From contig SCVT01000316.1 in assembly GCA_004296815.1 (NCBI GenBank), positions 1 to 7,230 on the forward strand: DNA of 7,230 nucleotides. Reading direction: 5' to 3'. Made by a program: the position numbers and the translations under genes. The DNA comes from Reyranella sp. Lineage in GTDB: Bacteria > Pseudomonadota > Alphaproteobacteria > Reyranellales > Reyranellaceae. The notes under the pieces were generated by a model. The model saw nothing but the letters and a program-made list of their open reading frames with translations, had not been told where the DNA came from and ran no database searches. Shown in pieces: positions 1-5,674 of this stretch (the first letter of the stretch is position 1; each line of letters begins with the position of its first letter).

Positions 1-13
1 GCTCTTCCGATCT
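1..13 (+). other. Residual Illumina adapter (left end)
   Basis: These bases read GCTCTTCCGATCT, the 3' part of the standard Illumina sequencing adapter. The exact reverse complement ends the window at 7218-7230. The reading frame of the adjacent binding-protein gene is sound up to base 14 and then runs into adapter, so these bases are technical and not genomic. Confidence 0.97.
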
Positions 14-340
14 GAAGCCCTGCTCGGCATAGACGACCGGCGCGAAGGTCTGCGCGGTGTTGGCGACCAGCAGGGTGCAGCCGTCGGGCCGCGCCCGCGC
101 CACGATCATCCCGCCCAGCGTGCCGCCGGCGCCGCCGCGATTCTCGACCACGACCGGCTGGTCGAAGCGGGCGCCGACATGGGCGGCAACGGGACGCGCG
201 AACGTGTCGTTCGAGCCGCCCGGCGGGAACGGCACGATCCAGTTCATCGTCCGCGCAGGTCGCCACTCCTGCGCAAGAGCAGGACCGACGAAACCGGTGG
301 CAATCAGGCCACCCAGCGTGGCGCGACGTGAAACGCTCAT
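14..340 (-). CDS. Bug/TctC-family solute-binding protein, N-terminal part (cut by fragment end)
   Basis: Periplasmic solute-binding protein of the Bug (TctC) family, which captures small, usually carboxylated metabolites. Only the first 109 codons are present; the family is normally about 320 residues, so roughly two thirds is missing beyond the fragment end. It starts with ATG at 340, with GGAG at 347-350 six bases upstream, and the start lies 3 bases after the stop of the preceding gene, indicating translational coupling. Residues 1-24 form a signal peptide with a twin-arginine motif (SRRATLGG at 4-11) and a likely cleavage site after ALA (21-23). The mature part shows the family hallmarks IVPFPPGGSND (35-45), VVENRGGAGGT (64-74) and PDGCTLL (85-91). 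The last has Cys where the family normally has Tyr. A hand alignment gives about 57% identity (46 of 81 positions) to the next gene, so this is a tandem duplicate. The ligand cannot be predicted. Confidence 0.92.
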
Positions 341-343
341 CGG

Positions 344-1318
344 CTACTCCATCTGGACATTGGCGGCCTTGGCGATACGGCTCCAGCGCTCGGTCTCGCG
401 CGCGACGAAGTCGGCGAACTGGGCGCGGCTCTCGAGTTCGACGCGGGCGCCCTGCTCCGCCCACAGCTTCTTCACGCCCTCGTCGACCAACGCCTGCTGC
501 ACGGCGCCGTGCAGGCGGTCGAGGACGGCATCGGGCGTCCGCTTGGGTGCGAAGAGGCCGAACCAGATCGTCATCCGGAAATCGGCGAGGCCCGCCTCGT
601 GCATCGTCGGCACGTCGGGCAGCAGCGCGTCGCGGCGGCGATTGGCGACGCCCAGCGCCCGCAGCTTGCCGGAATTGACGTAGCCCGCGACGGCATTGAC
701 CAGCACGAAGGCCGCGCCGATCTGGCCGGCCAGCAGGTCCTGCAGCATCGGCGCGCCGCCGCGATAGGGCACGTGCGTCAGCTTGATGCCCGCCCGGTTC
801 TCGAACAGGCCGATGGCGAGATGCGTCACCGTGCCGAGGCCAGCCGAGCCGATGTCGATCGATTCGGGCTTTGCCTTAGCCGCCGCGATGAAAGCCTCGA
901 GGTTCGCAGCGTTGACGCGCGAGGGGTTGATGACCAGCGCGTAGGGCACGCGGCCAAAGGCGGCGATCGGTGCGAAGTCGCGATCGAAGTCGAAGCCCGC
1001 CTTCGGGTAGACCATCGGCGCGTAGGTAAGGCCGGTGTCGCCCAGCAACAGCGTGTAGCCGTCGGGCGCGGCGCGCGCGGCAACCGCGGTGCCAACCGTT
1101 CCGCCGGCGCCGGCCCGGTTCTCGATCACCATCGACTGGCCGAGGATGTCGCCGACGCGGGCGGCGATGGGCCGCGCGAACATGTCGGAGCCGCCACCGG
1201 CGGGGAACGGAACGATCCAGGAGACCGGGCGGTCCGGCCAGCTGGAGGCTGCGGCACGGCCTGCGACGCCCGCCGCCAGCGCGCTTCCCAGGATGGAACG
1301 TCTCGTCAGTCTGTTCAT
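344..1318 (-). CDS. Bug/TctC-family solute-binding protein, complete
   Basis: Complete 324-residue periplasmic binding protein of the Bug (TctC) family, of normal length. Known members bind citrate, aspartate, glutamate, nicotinate and similar compounds; the ligand here is unknown. I chose ATG at 1318 because it places a twin-arginine signal peptide (LTRRSILGS at 4-12, Ala-rich core, likely cleavage near residue 25) at the N-terminus. An AAGG at 1329-1332 lies about ten bases upstream. The open frame extends to 1441, but that extension is not signal-like. Family motifs in order are WIVPFPAGGGSD (34-45), VIENRAGAGGT (64-74), PDGYTLLLGD (85-94), HVPYRGGAP (182-190) and LLPDVPT (232-238). It is the first gene of a two-gene minus-strand unit with its paralogue immediately downstream. 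It is divergent from dctP, sharing a 137-base intergenic region. No TctA or TctB membrane subunit is visible, so it may serve an unlinked transporter or act as a sensor component; that is inference. Confidence 0.93.
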   Translation of the reverse strand: MNRLTRRSILGSALAAGVAGRAAASSWPDRPVSWIVPFPAGGGSDMFARPIAARVGDILGQSMVIENRAGAGGTVGTAVAARAAPDGYTLLLGDTGLTYAPMVYPKAGFDFDRDFAPIAAFGRVPYALVINPSRVNAANLEAFIAAAKAKPESIDIGSAGLGTVTHLAIGLFENRAGIKLTHVPYRGGAPMLQDLLAGQIGAAFVLVNAVAGYVNSGKLRALGVANRRRDALLPDVPTMHEAGLADFRMTIWFGLFAPKRTPDAVLDRLHGAVQQALVDEGVKKLWAEQGARVELESRAQFADFVARETERWSRIAKAANVQME

Positions 1319-1390
1319 GGGCGGCGACCTTAACGGCTCCATTGCATGGTCGCTACCGCATCGACTGTCATTCGGGTACGCTTGCTCCGT

Positions 1391-1409
1391 CAGCCGCCCT
1401 CGGCGGCTG
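1391..1409. promoter_or_regulatory. 8-bp inverted repeat in the divergent bug/dctP intergenic region
   Basis: CAGCCGCC (1391-1398) and GGCGGCTG (1402-1409) are perfect inverted arms around a 3-base centre. The dyad sits 46 bases before the dctP start and 72 bases before the divergent binding-protein start, inside the only shared control region (1319-1455). It could be a regulator operator or a 5' leader hairpin of the dctP transcript. No T-tract follows on either strand, so it is not a normal intrinsic terminator. I could not identify convincing -35/-10 boxes for either gene in this region. High GC makes chance dyads common, so the confidence is modest. Confidence 0.4.
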
Positions 1410-1444
1410 TGCCAAGGACAAGGACGTATCGGAGGAAACACTCA

Positions 1445-1450
1445 GGGAGG
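1445..1450 (+). promoter_or_regulatory. Ribosome binding site that fixes the dctP start
   Basis: GGGAGG lies 5 bases before the ATG at 1456. This selects that start over the upstream in-frame ATG at 1342, whose 38-codon extension would bury the signal peptide. The same GGGAGG with a 5-base spacer precedes dctQ (4433-4438). Confidence 0.8.
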
Positions 1451-1455
1451 CACCC

Positions 1456-2505
1456 ATGGGCCATCTCAAGGGCTTGACCGTCGCTGCCGTGCTGGCAGCA
1501 AGCGTAGTTGCGTGGTCGGGTAGTGCGTTCGCCCAGACGAAGATCGTCGACGGGCCGGAAGTGAGATGGAAGCTGGCCGCCTGGGGCAAGCCGCGCGCCG
1601 CCACCCAGAACGTCGAGACGCTCAAGAAGTTCATGGAAGAGCGCACCGGCGGCAAGTTCAAGATCCAGATCGGCTACGAGAGCTTCGGCAACCCGAAGGA
1701 GCTGCTCGACTCGCTCAAGGTCGGCAGCCTCGAGATGACCAACATCTGCGCCTCCTACCATCCGGAGAAGCTGCCGGTTTACTCGGCGCTCGACCTGCCC
1801 TTCCTGCCGATCCCCAACACCGATGTGCAGGAAAAGGTTCACAATGCCTTCCACAAGCATCCGCTGGTGCTGAAGGAATTCGCCGGCTGGAATGCCATTC
1901 CCTACCTGTCGGCGATCCTGCCGAACAACGAGTTCGTCGGACGCGGCAAGCAGCCCAAGACCGTCGACGACTTCAAGGGCATGCGCGTGCGGGCGCTCGC
2001 CGGCATCGGCGAGGCGATGCGCAAGCTCGGCGCCGTCCCGACCTCGGTCGACGCCACTGAAGTCTACACATCGCTCGAGCGTGGCACGGTCGATGCGGCG
2101 GCTTTCCCCGCGACCTACGCCCATCAGTCGTACCGCACCTACGAGGTCGGCAAGTGGTACACCGAGAACATGGCGCTCGGTTCCGTCGGCTGTCCGACGC
2201 TGATCCATGTCGACCGCTACGCCGAGCTGCCGCCGCAGTACAAGGCATTGCTCGAGGAGGCGCGGCCGCTGGCCCACGCCGCGGTCAAGAAGGCCTATGC
2301 CGAGGCCGACGAGAAGAACATCCCGCTGTTCAAGAAGAAGCTCACCTTCGTGAAGTTCACGCCGGACGAGCTTGCCGCCTTCCGCAAGGCCGGCGGCACG
2401 CCGGTGTGGGAGGAATGGGTCGCCAAGCGCGAGGCGCAGGGCATCCCCGGCCGCGAGCTGCTGAACTTCCTCCTCAAGGAGGCGGGTACGGAGCCGAAGT
2501 CCTAG
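1456..2505 (+). CDS. dctP: TRAP transporter solute receptor, DctP family
   Basis: Extracytoplasmic solute receptor of a tripartite ATP-independent periplasmic (TRAP) transporter. It captures an organic acid in the periplasm and hands it to the DctQM membrane complex. The 349-residue length is normal. Residues 1-26 are a Sec-type signal peptide (single Lys, hydrophobic stretch from about 8 to 19, likely cleavage after SAFA at 23-26). The DctP hallmark is at 171-217: DDFKGMRVRA, then LGAVPTSVDATEVYTSLERGTVDAA. Arg179, in the G-x-R-x-R segment, matches the family's conserved carboxylate-binding arginine (known from structures such as SiaP), so an acidic ligand is likely. It is the only plus-strand gene in the window, separated from the convergent dctM by just 6 bases. 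Its membrane partners DctM and DctQ are therefore on the opposite strand, which is unusual. The specific substrate cannot be told from sequence. Confidence 0.95.
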   Translation: MGHLKGLTVAAVLAASVVAWSGSAFAQTKIVDGPEVRWKLAAWGKPRAATQNVETLKKFMEERTGGKFKIQIGYESFGNPKELLDSLKVGSLEMTNICASYHPEKLPVYSALDLPFLPIPNTDVQEKVHNAFHKHPLVLKEFAGWNAIPYLSAILPNNEFVGRGKQPKTVDDFKGMRVRALAGIGEAMRKLGAVPTSVDATEVYTSLERGTVDAAAFPATYAHQSYRTYEVGKWYTENMALGSVGCPTLIHVDRYAELPPQYKALLEEARPLAHAAVKKAYAEADEKNIPLFKKKLTFVKFTPDELAAFRKAGGTPVWEEWVAKREAQGIPGRELLNFLLKEAGTEPKS

Positions 2506-2511
2506 ACGCCG

Positions 2512-3816
2512 CTACGACGCAGCGTCGAGGATGAACGTCACGATCTCAGGGAAGGCAGTGAGAAAGCCGATCGTGATGATGTCGGCGATGATGAACGGCC
2601 AGATGCCTCGGAAGATGTCGGCGACCGAGATGTCTGGCCGGACGCCGTTGACCACGAACACCACGAGCCCGACCGGCGGCGACAACGTGGCGATGCCGCT
2701 CAGCTTCACCAGGATGATGCCGAACCAGATCGGGTCGTAGCCCAGCGCCTCGACCACCGGGAAGATCACCGGGAGCGTCAGCAGGAACATGCCGATGCCT
2801 TCGAGGATCGTCCCCAGGATCAGGTAGATGACGTAGATCGCCAGCAGGATGACGAGCGGCGGCACGTCGAGGCCGGTCACCCACTTGGCGAGCTCCTCCG
2901 GCAGGCCGGCGAACCCCAGGAAGCGCACGAAGATCAGGACGCCCCAGATCACGGTGAAGATCACCGCAGTGAGACGCGCCGTCTCGAGCAGGGCGCCCTT
3001 GAGCTCGGGCCATTTCATGCCGTTCATCAGGGCGATGACGAAGACGCAGAGCGCTCCCAGCGATCCCGCTTCGGTCGGCGTCGCCGTGCCGGTCAGCATC
3101 GAGTAGAAGATGATGCCGATCACCAGCGCGATCGGCGCGGTGCCGGGCAGAGACTTGAAGCGCTGCGGCCAGGTGTAGCCGCGGATCGGCTTGCCGAGCG
3201 CGGGATTGCGCCAGCACATGATGAGAATGATCGCGGTGTAGACGAAGGCCGAGAAGATGCCGGGTGCGAAGCCTGCGACCAGCAGCTTGCCGATCGATTG
3301 CTCGGTGATGATGCCGTAGACGACGAGCAGCGCGCTGGGCGGGATCAGCGAGTCGAGTGTGGCGCCGGCGGCGACCACACCGGCGGCCAGCCGCTTGTTG
3401 TAGCCCGCCTTCAGCATCTCCGGGATCGCCACCTTGGCGAACACGGCGGCGGCGGCGGTGTTGGCACCCGACACGGCGGAAAAGCCCGCCACGGCATAGA
3501 CGGTGGCGATAGCGAGGCCACCGGGAAGCCATCCGAGCCAGCGCCGCGCCGCTTCGAAGGCCGCCTGGGTGATTCCCGCATAGTAGGCGAGATAGCCGAT
3601 CAGGATGAACATCGGCAGCACGCTCAGCGTGTAGTTGACCACCGAGGCGTGCGGCACCACGCCCGAGGTCCTGAGGCCCGGGCCCCAGCCGGTCAGGCAG
3701 GCGAGCCCGAACGCGCCGATGACGGCGGCGGCGTAGGCGATGCGGACGCCGAGCACGCAGAGCAGGACGAGCAGGCCGCAGCCGATGAGCCCCAGAGTCA
3801 GCGGTTCGAGGCTCAT
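2512..3816 (-). CDS. dctM: TRAP transporter large permease subunit, DctM family
   Basis: Large membrane subunit of the TRAP transporter, which forms the sodium-coupled transport path in the inner membrane. The 434 residues are almost wholly hydrophobic segments, matching the family length. Family signatures visible are WLPGGLAIATV (96-106), SGANTAAAA (116-124), a P-x-M-x-x-x-G-Y segment (132-139), LIPPSALLVVYG (157-168), ATPTEAG (245-251) and SPPVGLVVFVVNG (379-391). The duplicated PP-containing motifs, one in each half, reflect the internal repeat of this transporter fold. ATG at 3816 overlaps the dctQ stop by four bases (ATGA) and is preceded by AAGGAG at 3825-3830, so the two are translationally coupled. 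It is the last gene of the minus-strand dctQM unit and ends 6 bases from the convergent dctP stop. No T-tract terminator is visible at the junction. Confidence 0.96.
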   Translation of the reverse strand: MSLEPLTLGLIGCGLLVLLCVLGVRIAYAAAVIGAFGLACLTGWGPGLRTSGVVPHASVVNYTLSVLPMFILIGYLAYYAGITQAAFEAARRWLGWLPGGLAIATVYAVAGFSAVSGANTAAAAVFAKVAIPEMLKAGYNKRLAAGVVAAGATLDSLIPPSALLVVYGIITEQSIGKLLVAGFAPGIFSAFVYTAIILIMCWRNPALGKPIRGYTWPQRFKSLPGTAPIALVIGIIFYSMLTGTATPTEAGSLGALCVFVIALMNGMKWPELKGALLETARLTAVIFTVIWGVLIFVRFLGFAGLPEELAKWVTGLDVPPLVILLAIYVIYLILGTILEGIGMFLLTLPVIFPVVEALGYDPIWFGIILVKLSGIATLSPPVGLVVFVVNGVRPDISVADIFRGIWPFIIADIITIGFLTAFPEIVTFILDAAS

Positions 3817-4427
3817 GACCGCTTCTCCTTGCCTTCACGGCCGAGGGCTTCCTCGATCTCGTTCTGCGCCTGCGCCTCGATCGTCTCGATGATCGGCACG
3901 GCGATCGGCTTCGCGAACGGATGGCGGATCAGGCGGGCATAGTCGAGCGACTGAAGGACCAGCCTCACCCAGAGCACCGACAGCACGAATGGCACGAGCA
4001 GCTTGGTCGGCCACACCGGCAGCTTGATGTCGATGGTCGAGTCGCCGAGCTGCCAGGCGCGCAGGAAATTCTGGAACGTCGAGTCGACGAGGACGGTGAT
4101 GACGATCAGGGCGATGAGGACGCAGAACAGTTCCATCGACCACAGGAAGCGCATCGAGAAGCCGCGCAGCAGCAGGTCCATGCGGATATGGGCGCCGACG
4201 CGCTGGGCATAGGCGATGCCGAGGAAAGCGAACAGCGCGCTCGCCTGCTCCATGTAATCGATGTAGCCGTAGATGGCCGTGTCGAAGACGCTGCGGCCGA
4301 TGATCTGGAAGACGCCAACGAACATCAGGAAGAAGATCGCGGCCGCTGCGATCAGGTTCAGCCCGTCCTCAAGCAGCGACCAATAGCGGTGCGCGGCCGC
4401 CAGAGCGGCCGTCCCGTCTCCTTGCAT
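3813..4427 (-). CDS. dctQ: TRAP transporter small permease subunit, DctQ family
   Basis: Small membrane subunit of the TRAP transporter; it binds DctM and helps dock the substrate-loaded DctP. The 204 residues include four predicted membrane segments, approximately 24-46, 57-76, 97-117 and 141-161. The DctQ pattern is clear: a helix ending in GRSVFD (44-49), an acidic Glu60 at the start of helix 2, AYAQRVGAHIRMDLL (72-86) in the loop, and LGDSTIDIKLPVWP (127-140) before the last helix. The C-terminal tail (180-204) is highly charged and probably a cytoplasmic helix. ATG at 4427 has a strong GGGAGG ribosome site 5 bases upstream. It leads the dctQM unit and follows the third Bug gene by 123 bases, in which a promoter candidate is present. 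Confidence 0.94.
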   Translation of the reverse strand: MQGDGTAALAAAHRYWSLLEDGLNLIAAAAIFFLMFVGVFQIIGRSVFDTAIYGYIDYMEQASALFAFLGIAYAQRVGAHIRMDLLLRGFSMRFLWSMELFCVLIALIVITVLVDSTFQNFLRAWQLGDSTIDIKLPVWPTKLLVPFVLSVLWVRLVLQSLDYARLIRHPFAKPIAVPIIETIEAQAQNEIEEALGREGKEKRS

Positions 4428-4490
4428 TCGCGCCTCCCGTTGCCCGCAGCCGCCCGTATTCGGGTCGTGTGGTGCTGCAGACTTGGAGGC

Positions 4491-4518
4491 AGGCTAACCT
4501 CGCAGCCGGCCGTGTCAA
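4491..4518 (-). promoter_or_regulatory. Candidate sigma-70-type promoter for dctQM
   Basis: On the minus strand a perfect consensus -35 box TTGACA (4518-4513) is followed after 16 bases by TAGCCT (4496-4491), a weak -10 that matches TATAAT at three positions including the first T-A and last T. Transcription would begin near 4484 and give a leader of about 55-60 bases before dctQ. The -35 match is striking in such GC-rich DNA, and the position fits an independent dctQM transcript. The poor -10 suggests an activator-dependent or low-level promoter, if it is real. Confidence 0.5.
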
Positions 4519-4533
4519 TCGGCCAGCGCTGCG
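4501..4533. promoter_or_regulatory. Interrupted inverted repeat surrounding the dctQM -35 box
   Basis: CGCAGC (4501-4506) pairs with GCTGCG (4528-4533), and GGCC (4508-4511) pairs with GGCC (4521-4524). These enclose a 9-base centre, 4512-4520, that contains the -35 hexamer. The symmetry around the promoter element suggests an operator for a dimeric regulator. The alternative is a stem-loop acting as a terminator or attenuating element after the upstream Bug gene, but the minus-strand sequence that follows lacks a T-run. Confidence 0.4.
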
Positions 4534-4550
4534 GGTTCACTTCGACTGCG

Positions 4551-5516
4551 TTACTGCGGCTCGATCTTCGCGAGCTTGATGTAGCGCGTCCAATCCTCGC
4601 GCTCGCGTGTGACGAAGGCGTCGCACTTCGCGATGTCCCAGTCCCGCGGCGGCGGGATGAAGCCGAGCTGCCGCACGCGCTCCATGACGGACGGCTCGTA
4701 GATCGCGTCCATCACCAGGCGATTGAGCTTCTTCTTGATGTCGTCCGGCGTCTCCTTGCGCACCGAGAAGCACGAATAGGAGATGATCGCGTAGTCGGGA
4801 TAGGTTTCGGCCACCGCCTCGACGTCGGGGAAGAGCGGCGCACGTTCGCGCGAGGTCACCGCCAGCGCGCGCACGAAGCCCGAGCGGACGTAGCTCTCGC
4901 CCACCACCTGGTCGGGGAACACGACGTCGACGCGGCCCGCGTTGAGGTCCTGGATCGAGGCGACGGCGTCGCGGTAGGCGACCTCCTCGAACTTCACGCC
5001 GGTCGTCACCTCGAACAGCGCCGCCGGGACGCGCGACGAGGCGTTGCCATAGCCGGAGAACAGCGGCTTCGGTTGCGCCTTCGCGTAGGCCACGAATTCC
5101 TTCACCGTCTTGTAGGGCGCGTCGGGCTTCACCAGCATGAAGTTGCCGATCGATCCGTTGACGCCGACCGTCGTGAAGTCGGACGGATCGTAGGTCATCT
5201 GCTTGTAGAGGCTGGGATTGGCGGCCAGCGTGCTGGTCGATCCCAGCAGCAGCGTGTAGCCGTCGGCCGGCGCGTTCTTGACCTGCGCCGTGCCGATCAT
5301 GCCGGTGGCGCCGGGCTTGTTCTCGACCACGAACGGCTTGCCGGTCGCGGTCTCGAGTTGCTTGCCGACCAGGCGCGAGATGATGTCGGTCGAGCCGCCG
5401 GGGCCGAACGGCACCAGGATCTTCACCACGCGGCTGGGATAGGCCTCCTGCGCCGCCGTGACCTTCGCCGTCAGCGGAACGGCTGCCAGGCCGGCCAATA
5501 CATCTCTACGCTTCAT
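4551..5516 (-). CDS. Bug/TctC-family solute-binding protein, complete (third copy)
   Basis: Complete 321-residue Bug-family periplasmic binding protein. The start at 5516 is supported by GAGGAG at 5524-5529 seven bases upstream and by a signal peptide beginning there. The N-terminus has a twin-arginine pattern (KRRDVLAGL at 2-10) with likely cleavage near residue 22. Motifs are ILVPFGPGGSTD (33-44), FVVENKPGATG (62-72) and DGYTLLLGS (85-93). The expected later segment appears as EVAYRDAVASIQDLNAGRVDV (178-198), lacking the usual VPY-x-GG form seen in the complete paralogue at 344-1318. It is clearly more distant from the two tandem copies than they are from each other, so it probably binds a different ligand. 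It stands alone: an intrinsic terminator lies upstream (5613-5647) and a separate promoter candidate for dctQM lies downstream. Its own promoter should be in 5517-5612, where I saw no convincing boxes. Ligand and membrane partner are unknown. Confidence 0.93.
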   Translation of the reverse strand: MKRRDVLAGLAAVPLTAKVTAAQEAYPSRVVKILVPFGPGGSTDIISRLVGKQLETATGKPFVVENKPGATGMIGTAQVKNAPADGYTLLLGSTSTLAANPSLYKQMTYDPSDFTTVGVNGSIGNFMLVKPDAPYKTVKEFVAYAKAQPKPLFSGYGNASSRVPAALFEVTTGVKFEEVAYRDAVASIQDLNAGRVDVVFPDQVVGESYVRSGFVRALAVTSRERAPLFPDVEAVAETYPDYAIISYSCFSVRKETPDDIKKKLNRLVMDAIYEPSVMERVRQLGFIPPPRDWDIAKCDAFVTREREDWTRYIKLAKIEPQ

Positions 5517-5612
5517 GCTCACACTCCTCGGTCGATGCGTTCCGGTAGAGGACGGTGCGAGCGAAGGCGAGCGGCGCTTTGTCCATCGTTCCGAGCGGCG
5601 AGAGGTTTCGCC

Positions 5613-5647
5613 AAAAGAAAACCCTCCTCCGATCGCTCGGAGGAGGG
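5613..5647 (-). terminator. Intrinsic (Rho-independent) terminator after the aldehyde dehydrogenase gene
   Basis: An 11-bp perfect stem is formed by 5622-5632 and 5637-5647 around a 4-base loop (5633-5636). On the minus strand it is followed directly by TTTTCTTTT (5621-5613). The hairpin begins 27 bases past the aldehyde dehydrogenase stop. This is a textbook terminator that ends the uraH-aldehyde dehydrogenase transcript and isolates the downstream Bug gene. Confidence 0.94.
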
Positions 5648-5674
5648 CTCGATGGTGTTGCAGCGCGCGCCGGC

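Noticed and set aside
1319..1441. N-terminal extension of the complete tandem Bug protein to 1441
   Set aside because: The extension is not signal-like and would bury the twin-arginine signal that begins at 1318; it lies in the divergent control region.
1390..2277. A 295-codon minus-strand open frame opposite dctP
   Set aside because: It is antisense to a clear TRAP receptor with good family motifs, and has low-complexity shadow composition.
2469..2527. Two short palindromes (CCTCCT-CA-AGGAGG at 2469-2482 and a 6-bp dyad at 2515-2527) as a bidirectional terminator between dctP and dctM
   Set aside because: The loops are too short or the stems weak, both lie inside coding sequence, and neither is followed by a T-run on either strand.
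2546..3838. A 430-codon minus-strand open frame overlapping dctM in another frame
   Set aside because: It is extremely rich in Arg, His and Ala, which is the out-of-frame reading of dctM; dctM itself has membrane segments and family motifs.
4453..4464. CCCG-TATT-CGGG mini-hairpin in the dctQ leader as a regulatory RNA element
   Set aside because: The 4-bp stem is too short to distinguish from chance, and no known riboswitch features surround it.
5506..5586. A 26-codon leader open frame on the minus strand overlapping the start of the third Bug gene
   Set aside because: It has no good ribosome site and no attenuator-like codon run, and can be explained by chance in GC-rich DNA.
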